Below, piece after piece: positions 34,424-44,235 of a DNA stretch of 64,000 nucleotides. The DNA is from Rubrivivax albus (lineage in GTDB: Bacteria > Pseudomonadota > Gammaproteobacteria > Burkholderiales > Burkholderiaceae_C): assembly GCF_004016515.1 (NCBI RefSeq), contig NZ_SACT01000001.1, forward strand, positions 124,001 to 188,000, read 5' to 3'. How positions within the stretch are numbered: the first letter of the stretch is position 1; every line of letters starts with the position of its first letter. Position numbers and translations under genes: made by a program. Under the pieces are notes generated by a model. That model worked only from the letters and a program-made list of their open reading frames with translations, was not told the DNA's origin and made no database searches.

Positions 34424-35934
34424 CTGCCCACACCGCCCGTTCCATGCCCCCTTGGCTGCCTGGCCTGCTGCTGCTGGCTGCCATGCTCTGGCTGATGCGG
34501 GACACCGCATTGGCCATGGTGAGCATCTGGTCGCGGTCGGAGACCTTCACCCACGCCTTCCTCGTCCCGCCCATCTCGCTGTGGCTGGCCTGGCGGCAGC
34601 GCAACCTGCTGGCGGTCACGCCGTCGGCGCCCGTGCCCTGGATGCTGGTGCCGCTGTTGCTGGCCTGTTTCGCCTGGCTGCTGGGCGACCTGGCGGCGGT
34701 GGGTGTGGTCAGCCAGTTCGCGCTCGTCGGCCTGATCGTGCTGTCGGTGCCGGCCCTGTTCGGCTGGGCGGTGGCGCGGGTGCTCGCGTTCCCGCTGGCC
34801 TTCCTGTTCTTCGCAGTGCCGTTCGGGGAGTTCACCCAGCCGGTGCTGATGGACTGGACGGCCGACTTCACCGTGGCCGCCCTGCGTGCCACTGGCGTCC
34901 CTGTGTACCGCGAAGGCCTGAACTTCGTCATCCCGTCGGGCAACTGGTCGGTGGTGGAGGCCTGCAGCGGCGTGCGCTACCTGATCGCGTCGTTCATGGT
35001 CGGCACCCTGTTCGCCTACCTGAACTACCGATCCATGCGCCGCCGGCTGATCTTCATGGGCGTGGCCATCCTCTTGCCCATCGTGGCCAACTGGCTGCGC
35101 GCCTACATGATCGTGATGATCGGGCACCTGTCGGGCAACCAACTGGCCGTGGGCGTGGACCACCTGATCTACGGCTGGGTGTTCTTCGGCGTCGTCATCG
35201 GCCTGATGTTCTTCATTGGCGCACGCTGGAGCGAACCGGAGGTCGAGCCGGTCGACGCGGCCGCCCGGCCCGAGCCGGCTCGCAAAGCCGCCTGGCCCGT
35301 GGCGATGGTCATCCTGGTGGTCGTTGCAGCCACCCAGGCCTGGGCATGGCGTCTGACCCATGGCGAGCCGGCCGCGATGCCACTGGTCGCGCTGCCGGCA
35401 CCTGCGTCGCCGTGGCAGGCGGGTGATACGCCCATGCCCTGGCGCCCCGGCTACGTGAACCCCAGCGTTATGGCCGAAACCCACTATACCGGCCCGACGG
35501 CACCCGTCTGGCTGTGGGTGGCCTATTTCCGCGACCAGTCCGACGAGCGCAAGCTGGTCACGTCCGTGCACAGTCTGGCGGGTGACCGTAAGGACGGCTG
35601 GCAGGTGCTGCGCCAGCGCGGGATGGGTGCTGCGGGCCCGCTCCCGGCGGTCTTGGCCCATGACCTGCAAGAACGGGTGCCATTGGGCGCTTCCGCTGGT
35701 CGCGAGCTTCGTGTCTGGCGCCTCTACTGGACGGGCAGCGACTGGACGGCGTCCGACGTGCGCGCCAAGGTGCATCAGGCGCTTGGGCGCCTGGCCGGCC
35801 AGCCCGATGACGGCGCCGTCGTACTCATGGCCACCCCTGGCGGGGCGGATGCAGACGCCACTCTGGCGGAATTTGCACGCCTGCACCTGCCTGCCCTGGA
35901 CACTGCACTGCAACAAACGCGCGACACTCGCTGA
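34420..35934 (+). CDS. xrtA: Exosortase A with fused EpsI domain
   Basis: XrtA is the inner-membrane transpeptidase that cleaves PEP-CTERM tails. About eight hydrophobic segments occupy the first ~290 residues. The catalytic set is Cys182 (V-V-E-A-C-S-G-V-R-Y-L), Arg227 (N-W-L-R-A-Y) and His248 (V-D-H-L-I-Y-G-W). A further helix (~300) leads to a C-terminal EpsI-type periplasmic domain, giving 504 residues, normal for XrtA. The start is the ATG overlapping the preceding glycosyltransferase. Expected substrates in this window are the proteins at 22534 and 58215. Confidence 0.96.
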   Translation: MTAHTARSMPPWLPGLLLLAAMLWLMRDTALAMVSIWSRSETFTHAFLVPPISLWLAWRQRNLLAVTPSAPVPWMLVPLLLACFAWLLGDLAAVGVVSQFALVGLIVLSVPALFGWAVARVLAFPLAFLFFAVPFGEFTQPVLMDWTADFTVAALRATGVPVYREGLNFVIPSGNWSVVEACSGVRYLIASFMVGTLFAYLNYRSMRRRLIFMGVAILLPIVANWLRAYMIVMIGHLSGNQLAVGVDHLIYGWVFFGVVIGLMFFIGARWSEPEVEPVDAAARPEPARKAAWPVAMVILVVVAATQAWAWRLTHGEPAAMPLVALPAPASPWQAGDTPMPWRPGYVNPSVMAETHYTGPTAPVWLWVAYFRDQSDERKLVTSVHSLAGDRKDGWQVLRQRGMGAAGPLPAVLAHDLQERVPLGASAGRELRVWRLYWTGSDWTASDVRAKVHQALGRLAGQPDDGAVVLMATPGGADADATLAEFARLHLPALDTALQQTRDTR

Positions 35935-35969
35935 CCGCGTTCAACCAGTTCCTCGAGGGAGTTGATTCC

Positions 35970-37250
<1,281 letters not shown>

Positions 37251-37275
37251 CCGTGCGGCGCCGCGCTGCCTGGGC

Positions 37276-37512
37276 ATGAAGGTCACCCGATACTTCGAAG
37301 CAACCAGGCAGCGCCCGGATCGCTCTGCAATCCAAGACGAGTGGATTCAGCGGGTGGTGCGACATCCGACCGCGGAAGTGGTCCAATCCGACGGGCGAAT
37401 CCGTCGCTGGGCACCGATCGTTGAGGCAGAGGGCCGATACCTCCGCGTCGTGTTGCTGGATGACGGCGAAACCGTGCATAACGCGTTCTTCGACAGAGGT
37501 TTCACGCCATGA
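37276..37512 (+). CDS. Small DUF4258/BrnT-like protein paired with DUF2283 gene
   Basis: The 78-residue protein (E-W-I-x-x-V-V-x-x-P, D-G-R-I-R-R-W, Y-L-R-V-V-L-L-D-D-G-E-T-V-H-N-A-F-F-D) has the look of a small beta-rich RNase-like toxin that commonly precedes a DUF2283 gene. The toxin role is inference. It starts 25 bases after the dehydrogenase and overlaps the next gene by four bases (ATGA). Confidence 0.6.
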   Translation: MKVTRYFEATRQRPDRSAIQDEWIQRVVRHPTAEVVQSDGRIRRWAPIVEAEGRYLRVVLLDDGETVHNAFFDRGFTP

Positions 37513-37706
37513 GAGTCCGCTATTTCGAGGATACCGACACGCTGTACATCGAGTTGCGTGACGCGACCGTGGCCGAGACACGCGACGTCGACGAGAACAC
37601 CTTGATCGACGTGGACGAGCAGGGTCGCATGGTGGCCATCACCATCGAGCACGCGCAGCAGCGTGCCGAACTGTCGAACTTTGCGTTCGAGCGCATCGCG
37701 GCTTGA
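37509..37706 (+). CDS. DUF2283 protein, putative antitoxin of a small gene pair
   Basis: The 65 residues (M-R-V-R-Y-F-E-D-T-D-T-L-Y-I-E-L, V-D-E-N-T-L-I-D-V-D, A-I-T-I-E-H-A) fit the DUF2283 family. Its stop overlaps the TTG start of the downstream glycosyltransferase (TTGA), so the small pair is tied into the polysaccharide operon. An antitoxin role is a guess from the pairing. Confidence 0.75.
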   Translation: MRVRYFEDTDTLYIELRDATVAETRDVDENTLIDVDEQGRMVAITIEHAQQRAELSNFAFERIAA

Positions 37707-38863
37707 GCAAGCCGGCGCCCCCCCTCGTCGCCCACATCCTCCACCGCTTCGACACCGGCGGCCTGGAAAACGGCGTCGTCAACCTGATCAACCACCTGCC
37801 GTCGCAGGCCTTCCGGCACGTGGTGATCGCGCTCACCGAGGTCACCGACTTCCGCCACCGCCTGCGGCGCCCCGACGTGGACTGCATCGCCCTGCACAAG
37901 CCGCCGGGGCAGGGGTTCAAGGTTTATCCGCAACTGTGGCGCCTGATGCGCCGGCTGCGGCCGGCCATCGTGCACACGCGCAATCTGGCGGCGCTGGAAA
38001 TGCAGCCCGCCGCCTGGGCCGCTGGCGTGCCGGTGCGCATTCATGGGGAACACGGGCGCGACGTGGAGGACCTGGACGGCTCCAGCGTCCGCCACCAGCG
38101 CATCCGCCGGCTGTACTCGCCCTTCGTGCACCGCTACGTGGCGCTGTCGCAGGACCTGGCGGGCTACCTGAGTGGTCGCGTCGGCATCGCGCCCGGCCGC
38201 ATCGAACAGATCTACAACGGCGTGAATGCCGACCGTTTCCACCCCCGTACGGCCGATGACGCGCTGCCCGAAGGCTGGCCCTTCGCCGGCGACCACTTCG
38301 TCGTGGGCACCGTGGGCCGCATGCAGACCGTCAAGCACCAGACGCTGCTGGCACGCGCCTTCGTGCGCGCGCTGGCGCTGGCGCCCGACCTGCGCCCCCG
38401 CCTGCGCCTGGCGCTGGTGGGTGACGGCCCGCTGCGCGCCGCCTGCACGCAGTTGCTGCAGGAAACCGGCGCGGCCGACCTGGCCTGGCTGCCCGGCGAA
38501 CGCAGCGACGTGCCGGCGCTGATGCGGCGCCTGAACGCCTTCGTGCTGCCGTCGCTGGGCGAAGGCATCTCCAACACGATCCTCGAGGCCATGGCCAGCG
38601 GCCTGCCGGTGCTGGCCACCGCGGTGGGTGGCAACCCGGAACTGGTGACCGAAGGCGTCACCGGGCACATCGTGCCGTCGGACGACGTGGAGGCCCTGGC
38701 CGCGGCCTTGGTGGCGCTGGCCCGCGACCCGGAGCGTGCGGCCGAGATGGGGCGTGCAGGCCGGGCGGACGTGGAGCGGCGCTTCAGCCTGCAGGCGATG
38801 GTGGGGGCGTACCAGCAGCTGTACGCATCGACCATGCCAGGTCGCTGGCGCGAGACGCGGTGA
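37703..38863 (+). CDS. Glycosyltransferase family 4, XrtA-associated (TIGR03088-like)
   Basis: The 386-residue protein starts at a TTG inside the DUF2283 stop. The start is favoured because the next residues (V-A-H-I-L-H-R-F-D-T-G-G-L-E-N-G) are the conserved N-terminal strand and glycine loop of the family, and no better start precedes them. Acceptor and donor halves are complete (Y-N-G-V-N-A-D-R-F, L-P-S-L-G-E-G-I-S-N-T-I-L-E-A-M). A rare start codon suggests low translation or coupling to the gene pair. Confidence 0.88.
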   Translation: MSKPAPPLVAHILHRFDTGGLENGVVNLINHLPSQAFRHVVIALTEVTDFRHRLRRPDVDCIALHKPPGQGFKVYPQLWRLMRRLRPAIVHTRNLAALEMQPAAWAAGVPVRIHGEHGRDVEDLDGSSVRHQRIRRLYSPFVHRYVALSQDLAGYLSGRVGIAPGRIEQIYNGVNADRFHPRTADDALPEGWPFAGDHFVVGTVGRMQTVKHQTLLARAFVRALALAPDLRPRLRLALVGDGPLRAACTQLLQETGAADLAWLPGERSDVPALMRRLNAFVLPSLGEGISNTILEAMASGLPVLATAVGGNPELVTEGVTGHIVPSDDVEALAAALVALARDPERAAEMGRAGRADVERRFSLQAMVGAYQQLYASTMPGRWRETR

Positions 38864-38913
38864 TGCGCCGTGCGCCGTGACGGTCTCGACGGCAACCGTG
38901 TACGCTTCCCGCC

Positions 38914-39135
38914 ATGAAGAGAATCACCCTGCGCGCTGACGAACGCGTCATCGAAGCCGCGCGTCGGCGTGCCCGCAGCGAACAGACCACGCTCAGCGCT
39001 GCGTTCAGGGTGTGGTTGGCGGGATACGCCCTGGCGCACCAGCGTCTTCAGTGCAGCGACGACGTGCTGGGGCAGTTGCGGGGCCAACTGCAAGTTGGCG
39101 GAATGCCCGGCCGTGACGAGATGAACGCCCGCTGA
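38914..39135 (+). CDS. Ribbon-helix-helix antitoxin-like protein without a partner
   Basis: The 73-residue protein (M-K-R-I-T-L-R-A-D-E-R-V-I-E-A-A-R-R-R-A) looks like a CopG/VapB-type DNA-binding antitoxin: a basic strand then two helices. No PIN or other toxin gene follows directly; a 6-bp GCCCGC/GCGGGC hairpin comes next. The gene may be an orphan left by loss of its toxin. Confidence 0.65.
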   Translation: MKRITLRADERVIEAARRRARSEQTTLSAAFRVWLAGYALAHQRLQCSDDVLGQLRGQLQVGGMPGRDEMNAR

Positions 39136-39138
39136 TTG

Positions 39139-39154
39139 GCCCGCCCAAGCGGGC
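39139..39154. terminator. Short stem-loop after the orphan antitoxin
   Basis: GCCCGC (39139-39144) pairs with GCGGGC (39149-39154) around CCAA. There is no T-run, so termination is only possible. Confidence 0.35.
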
Positions 39155-39218
39155 ACGGATGCGTGGTGTCGTCCCGGCGTTGTGGCAAGCTAATGGGCCA
39201 ACCCATCGGAGCCGCACC

Positions 39219-39443
39219 ATGACGGTACCCATCGAACTCCTTGCGCAGCAGTTGCTGCAGTTGTCGGCATCGGACCGTGCGCGCCTGCTCGATCAGGTCA
39301 TCCGCAGTCTCGATGCCGATCGCGAGCGTGATACACGCTGGAACGCACTGGCGGCGCAGCGTGACGCGGAAGCGGACGCAGACGCCTCTGTCCTTGTCCA
39401 AGGGCCCGAGGCGATGGCCAGGGTCCGCGCCAGTCTGGCATGA
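39219..39443 (+). CDS. Addiction-module antitoxin (RelB/StbD-like)
   Basis: The ATG at 39219 gives 74 residues: an amphipathic N-terminal helix pattern (I-E-L-L-A-Q-Q-L-L-Q-L-S-A-S-D-R-A-R-L-L-D) followed by a charged tail (W-N-A-L-A-A-Q-R-D-A-E). This is the usual form of the small addiction-module component proteins that pair with RelE/ParE toxins. It overlaps the toxin gene by four bases. Confidence 0.75.
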   Translation: MTVPIELLAQQLLQLSASDRARLLDQVIRSLDADRERDTRWNALAAQRDAEADADASVLVQGPEAMARVRASLA

Positions 39444-39733
39444 CGTTCAGCCTGCACCGGGGCGCGGAGCAGGATCTCCTTGCCGCGGCGCAGTTCTACC
39501 GCCGTGAGGGCGGCGCTAGGCTCGCGCACCGGTTTCTCGGTGAGTTCGAGCGTGTGGCCCGGCTCCTTGTCGAGTTTCCCGGCATCGGCACGCCTGTAGA
39601 TGAGCGTCGACGGGTTCATCCGCTTCGCGACTTTCCATACTCGGTGATCTATAGCGAAACGGCTGGACAGGTCCGCATCCTGGTGGTCCGGGGGCATCTC
39701 CGGGATCCCGAGCACGGCGAGTCCCGCCGGTAG
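39440..39733 (+). CDS. RelE/ParE-family toxin
   Basis: The 97-residue protein has L-H-R-G-A-E-Q-D-L-L-A-A-A-Q-F-Y near its start and, in the C-terminal half, F-P-G-I-G-T-P-V, R-R-V-H-P-L-R-D-F-P-Y-S-V-I-Y and I-L-V-V-R-G-H. These are typical of RelE/ParE toxins acting on mRNA at the ribosome or on gyrase; which cannot be told. It starts with ATGA overlap to the antitoxin gene, so the two form a complete pair between polysaccharide genes. Confidence 0.8.
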   Translation: MTFSLHRGAEQDLLAAAQFYRREGGARLAHRFLGEFERVARLLVEFPGIGTPVDERRRVHPLRDFPYSVIYSETAGQVRILVVRGHLRDPEHGESRR

Positions 39734-39748
39734 CACGCGGTAGAACGT

Positions 39749-39772
39749 GAGCCGCGAATCCGACGGCGGCTC
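39749..39772 (+). terminator. Possible stem-loop after the RelE/ParE toxin gene
   Basis: GAGCCGC (39749-39755) pairs with GCGGCTC (39766-39772) across a 10-base loop, 15 bases past the toxin stop. No T-run follows. It could separate the toxin pair from the amidotransferase gene. Confidence 0.35.
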
Positions 39773-39957
39773 GGGCGACGCCCGCGATGCAATGCACCGG
39801 AACACTGACTACCGAGTGGCCCAGCGTGGCAGATGTCATGCGGCGGCCCAGCCGCGAGGTCCGGCAATGGCCGACCCCCGTGGTGCCTGTCCTACCATGC
39901 CGGCTTCGCCCGAACCTCCACCGGGCCGGCCCAGACAGCGGAAGCGGACCCCCAGCC

Positions 39958-41916
39958 ATGTGCGGCATCACCGGCATCTTCGACACCCGCCAGGCGCGCC
40001 CAGTCGCGCACCCGGTGCTGCACCGCATGAACGAGTCGCAGACCCACCGCGGGCCGGACGAAGGCAGCCTGCACCTGGAGCCCGGCGTGGGCTTCGGCCA
40101 CCGGCGGTTGAGCATCATCGACGTGGCCACCGGTCAGCAGCCGCTGTTCAACGAGGACCACTCCGTCGTCATCGTCTTCAACGGCGAGATCTACAACTTC
40201 CAGGAGCTGATCCCCGAGCTGCAGGCGCTGGGCCACGTGTTCCGCACCAAGAGCGACACCGAGGTCATCGTGCACGCCTGGGAGGCCTGGGGCGAGGACT
40301 GCGTGCAGCGCCTGCGCGGCATGTTCGCCTTTGCCCTGTGGGACCGCAACCGCCAGACCTTCTTCATGGCCCGCGACCGCCTGGGCGTCAAGCCCATGTA
40401 CTACGCGGTGCTGGACGACGGCATGCTGCTCTTCGGCAGCGAGCTGAAATCGCTGCTGGCCTACCGCGACGAACGCGGCGCCGGCCTGCGGCGCGAGATC
40501 GACCCGCTGGCGCTGGAGGAGTACTTCGCTCTCGGCTACGTCGCCGAGCCGCGCACCGTGTTCCTGCAGGCGCTGAAGCTCGAGCCCGGGCATTCGCTGT
40601 GCATCCGCCGTGGCGCGCCCATCCCGCCGCCGCGGCGCTATTGGGACGTGGCCTTCACGCTGGACAACCCCATCAGCGAGGCCGACGCCCTGGTGGAACT
40701 GCGCGAGCGCCTGGCCGAGTCGGTCAAGCTGCGCTTGATCTCCGAGGTGCCGCTGGGCGCGTTCCTGTCCGGCGGCGTGGACAGCAGCGCCGTGGTGGCC
40801 ACGATGGCCGGCCTGTCCAGCACGCCGGTGCAGACCTGCAGCATCGCCTTCGACGACCCGGCCTTCAACGAAAGCGCCTTTGCGCAGATGGTGGCCGACC
40901 GCTACCACACCGACCACTACGTGGAGACGGTGCAGAGCGACGACTTCGACCTCATCGACACCCTGGCGCGCCTTTACGACGAACCCTACGCCGACAGCAG
41001 CGCCATCCCCACCTACCGCGTCTGCCAGCTCGCCCGCAAGCGCGTGACGGTGGCGCTGTCGGGCGACGGCGGCGACGAAAGCTTCGGCGGCTACCGCCGC
41101 TACCGCCTGCACATGATGGAAGAGCGCATGCGCCGCGCCATGCCGGCCAGCATCCGCCAGCCGCTGTTCGGGCTGCTGGGCCGCGTCTACCCCAAGGCCG
41201 ACTGGGCGCCGCGCGTCTTCCGCGCCAAGACCACCTTCGAAGGCATGGCGCGCAACTCGGTGGAGGCCTACTTCCACAGCGTCAGCATCCTGCGCGGGCC
41301 CATGCGCGCGCAGCTCTACAGCCCGGCCTTCAAGCGGGAGCTGTCGGGCTACGACGCGCTGCACGTCTTCGCGCACCATGCCGTGCGCGCCGGCACCGAC
41401 GACCCGCTGGCGCTGATCCAGTACCTGGACCTCAAGACCTACCTGGTGGGCGACATCAACACCAAGGTCGACCGCGCCAGCATGGCCCACAGCCTGGAGG
41501 TGCGCGAACCGCTGATGGACCACAAGCTGGTGGAATGGCTGGCCACGCTGCCGTCGGGCCTGAAGGTGCGCGGGCAGGAAGGCAAGTACCTGTTCAAGAA
41601 GGCCATGGAGCCCAGCCTGCCCGACGACGTGCTGTACCGGCCGAAGATGGGCTTTTCCGTGCCGCTGGCGCGCTGGTTCCGCGGGCCGCTGAAGCAGCGT
41701 GTGCGCGACGCGGTGCTGGGCGAGCGCCTGGCCGACACCGGCTGGTTCGACCGCGACTACCTGCAGCACCTGGTCAAGGCGCACCAGGACGGCACGCGCG
41801 ACTACAGCGCACCGCTGTGGACGCTGATGATGTTCGAGGCGTTCCTGCGCAACGTGGCCGATGCGACCGGCACGCCGCGCCGCATGCCCAGGCCCGGCGT
41901 GGCCGTGCCCGCCTGA
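39958..41916 (+). CDS. Exosortase A system-associated amidotransferase (asparagine synthase-like)
   Basis: The 652-residue protein starts M-C-G-I-T-G-I-F, giving the Ntn glutaminase nucleophile Cys2. The synthetase domain has the ATP loop S-G-G-V-D-S-S and G-D-G-G-D-E-S-F-G-G-Y. It is longer than AsnB (~550), as in the XrtA-associated type. It probably amidates a uronic acid of the polysaccharide, fitting the UDP-sugar dehydrogenase nearby. The start at 39958 is fixed by the need for Cys at position 2; longer upstream frames are not real. Confidence 0.93.
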   Translation: MCGITGIFDTRQARPVAHPVLHRMNESQTHRGPDEGSLHLEPGVGFGHRRLSIIDVATGQQPLFNEDHSVVIVFNGEIYNFQELIPELQALGHVFRTKSDTEVIVHAWEAWGEDCVQRLRGMFAFALWDRNRQTFFMARDRLGVKPMYYAVLDDGMLLFGSELKSLLAYRDERGAGLRREIDPLALEEYFALGYVAEPRTVFLQALKLEPGHSLCIRRGAPIPPPRRYWDVAFTLDNPISEADALVELRERLAESVKLRLISEVPLGAFLSGGVDSSAVVATMAGLSSTPVQTCSIAFDDPAFNESAFAQMVADRYHTDHYVETVQSDDFDLIDTLARLYDEPYADSSAIPTYRVCQLARKRVTVALSGDGGDESFGGYRRYRLHMMEERMRRAMPASIRQPLFGLLGRVYPKADWAPRVFRAKTTFEGMARNSVEAYFHSVSILRGPMRAQLYSPAFKRELSGYDALHVFAHHAVRAGTDDPLALIQYLDLKTYLVGDINTKVDRASMAHSLEVREPLMDHKLVEWLATLPSGLKVRGQEGKYLFKKAMEPSLPDDVLYRPKMGFSVPLARWFRGPLKQRVRDAVLGERLADTGWFDRDYLQHLVKAHQDGTRDYSAPLWTLMMFEAFLRNVADATGTPRRMPRPGVAVPA

Positions 41917-41929
41917 GCGTCTGCCGGCC

Positions 41930-43144
41930 ATGCGCATCCTGCACCTCCTGGACCACTCCATCCCGCTGCACAGCGGCTACACCTTCCGCACGCTGAGCCT
42001 GCTGCGCGAGCAACGCAAGCTGGGCTGGGTGACCTTCCACCTCACCAGCCCCAAGCACACGGCGGCTTCCGGCCCGGAGGAGACGGTGGACGGCTGGCAC
42101 TTCTACCGGACGCCCGCGCCCGACGCGCCCAGGCTGCCGGTACTTGCCGAAAACGCGCAGATGCGGGCCACCCAGCGCCGGCTGGAGCAGCTGGTGCGCG
42201 ACCTGCGGCCCGACATCATCCACGCCCACTCGCCGGTGCTCAACGCCATCCCGGCGCTGCGCGTGGGCAAGGCGTTGGGTGTTCCGGTGGTCTACGAGGT
42301 GCGTGCCTTCTGGGAAGACGCCGCCGTGGACCACGGCACCACCTCCGAAGGCAGCCTGCGCTACCGCGCCACGCGTGCACTGGAGACGCGCGCGCTCAAG
42401 CAGGCGGCCCACGTGTTCACCATCTGCGAAGGCCTGCGCCGCGACATCGTGGCCCGGGGCATCGCGGCCGACAAGGTCACGGTGATCCCCAACGCGGTGG
42501 ACATCCAGAACTTCGAACCCGGCGGCGAGCCTGATGAAGCCCTGAAGGCGTCGCTGGGCCTGGCCGGCGCCACGGTGCTGGGCTTCATTGGCAGCTTCTA
42601 TGCGTACGAAGGCCTGGATCTGCTGCTGCAGGCGCTGCCCCGGATCCTGGCGCAGCGGCCCGACGTGCGCGTGCTGCTGGTGGGCGGTGGCCCTCAGGAC
42701 AGCGCGCTGAAGGAGCAGGCCCAGGCGCTGGGCGTGGGCGACAAGGTCGTCTTCACCGGCCGCGTGCCGCACGCCGAGGTGAACCGCTACTACGACCTGG
42801 TGGACGTGCTGGTCTATGCGCGCCACAGCATGCGGCTGACCGAACTGGTGACGCCGTTGAAGCCGCTGGAGGCCATGGCGCAGGGGCGGCTGCTGGTGGC
42901 CAGTGACGTGGGCGGGCACAAGGAACTGATCGAACATGGCGTGACCGGGCAGCTCTTCCGCGCGGGCGACCCTGCGGCGCTGGCGCAGGCAGTGGGTGCG
43001 CTGCTGGCAGCACGCGACCAATGGCCGCGCATCCGCGCTGCCGGGCGTGCCTTCGTGGAGCGCGAGCGCAACTGGGCCGCAAGCGCGGCGCACTACGTGG
43101 CGCCATTCCAGCAACTGACGCGCAGCGCCGAGGCCGTGGTGTGA
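41930..43144 (+). CDS. Glycosyltransferase family 4, exosortase A-associated (TIGR04063-like)
   Basis: The 404-residue protein begins M-R-I-L-H-L-L-D-H-S-I-P-L-H-S-G-Y, a distinctive start of a glycosyltransferase type in XrtA loci. It has the GT-B donor half with P-N-A-V-D, G-F-I-G-S-F-Y-A-Y-E-G-L and P-L-K-P-L-E-A-M-A-Q-G. It overlaps the next glycosyltransferase by 4 bases (GTGA). Sugar unknown. Confidence 0.9.
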   Translation: MRILHLLDHSIPLHSGYTFRTLSLLREQRKLGWVTFHLTSPKHTAASGPEETVDGWHFYRTPAPDAPRLPVLAENAQMRATQRRLEQLVRDLRPDIIHAHSPVLNAIPALRVGKALGVPVVYEVRAFWEDAAVDHGTTSEGSLRYRATRALETRALKQAAHVFTICEGLRRDIVARGIAADKVTVIPNAVDIQNFEPGGEPDEALKASLGLAGATVLGFIGSFYAYEGLDLLLQALPRILAQRPDVRVLLVGGGPQDSALKEQAQALGVGDKVVFTGRVPHAEVNRYYDLVDVLVYARHSMRLTELVTPLKPLEAMAQGRLLVASDVGGHKELIEHGVTGQLFRAGDPAALAQAVGALLAARDQWPRIRAAGRAFVERERNWAASAAHYVAPFQQLTRSAEAVV

Positions 43145-44235
43145 CCGGGGTGGCGGGGCTGCGCATCGGCATCGTGGGGCCGCTGCCGCCGCCGGCCGGC
43201 GGCATGGCCATGCAGACGCGGCAGCTGGCCGAGTTGCTGGGCGCCGCGCAGGCACGTGTGGAACTGGTGCCAACCAACCCGAGTTACCGCCCGGCCTGGG
43301 TGGCAAGACTGCGCGGCGTTCGCGCGCTGTTCCGCCTGCTGCCCTATCTGGCAGCGCTCTGGCGCGCCGCTGGTCGGGTGGATGTGCTGCACGTGATGGC
43401 CAATTCCGGCTGGTCGTGGCACCTGTTCGCCGCGCCTGCGATCTGGGTCGCCCGGGTGCGGCGCACGCCCGTGGTGGTCAACTACCGCGGAGGCGAGGCT
43501 GGCCCCTTTCTGGCGAAATCGGCCGCCGTGGTTCGGGCATCCTTGCGCCACGTTGCGCGTCTGGTCGTACCCTCGGGCTTCCTGCAAGACGTCTTTGCCC
43601 GCCATGGCATTCGGTCCGAGATCGTCCCCAACATCGTGGACCTACAGCGTTTCCGCCCGGGCGCGCGCGTGGGCGAGGCGCAGATCATCGTCGCACGCAA
43701 CCTGGAACCCATCTACGACAACGCCACGGCCATCCGGGCGTTTGCCCAGGTGCATGCGCGGCATGCCGGAGCGCGGCTGGTACTGGCAGGCACGGGACCC
43801 GAGGAAGGCGAGTTGCGCGCGCTGGCCGCGTCGATGGGCCTGCAAGCGGTCGTGGAGTTCGCTGGCCGGTTGGACCGCGACACCATGGCTGCACGCCTGC
43901 GCGCCAGCCGCATCGCGCTGAACCCCAGCCGCGTGGACAACATGCCCAACTCGGTGCTCGAGGCCATGGCCAGCGGTGTGGCCGTTGTCAGCACCCGGGT
44001 CGGAGGTGTGCCGTACATCGTGGAGCACGGGCGCACTGCCTTGCTGGTGCCCCCGGCCGACCCCGACGCCATGGCGCAGGCTCTGCTGGCGTTGCTGGAA
44101 GACGAAGGCCTGCATGAGCGTCTGCGCACTCAGGCGCTGACCGAAGTGCAGGCGTACACATGGGAGGCGGTGGGCCCGCAATGGGCCGCGGTCTACCGCG
44201 AGGTGGCGCACATGGCGCCGCAGGCGGCAGGATGA
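43141..44235 (+). CDS. Glycosyltransferase family 4
   Basis: GTG at 43141 overlaps the previous stop and gives 364 residues. The N-terminal G-P-L-P-P-P-A-G-G-M-A loop and the donor half (P-N-I-V-D, P-S-R-V-D-N-M-P-N-S-V-L-E-A-M-A-S-G) are complete. Its stop overlaps the next gene start (ATGA). The sugar added is unknown. Confidence 0.88.
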   Translation: MTGVAGLRIGIVGPLPPPAGGMAMQTRQLAELLGAAQARVELVPTNPSYRPAWVARLRGVRALFRLLPYLAALWRAAGRVDVLHVMANSGWSWHLFAAPAIWVARVRRTPVVVNYRGGEAGPFLAKSAAVVRASLRHVARLVVPSGFLQDVFARHGIRSEIVPNIVDLQRFRPGARVGEAQIIVARNLEPIYDNATAIRAFAQVHARHAGARLVLAGTGPEEGELRALAASMGLQAVVEFAGRLDRDTMAARLRASRIALNPSRVDNMPNSVLEAMASGVAVVSTRVGGVPYIVEHGRTALLVPPADPDAMAQALLALLEDEGLHERLRTQALTEVQAYTWEAVGPQWAAVYREVAHMAPQAAG

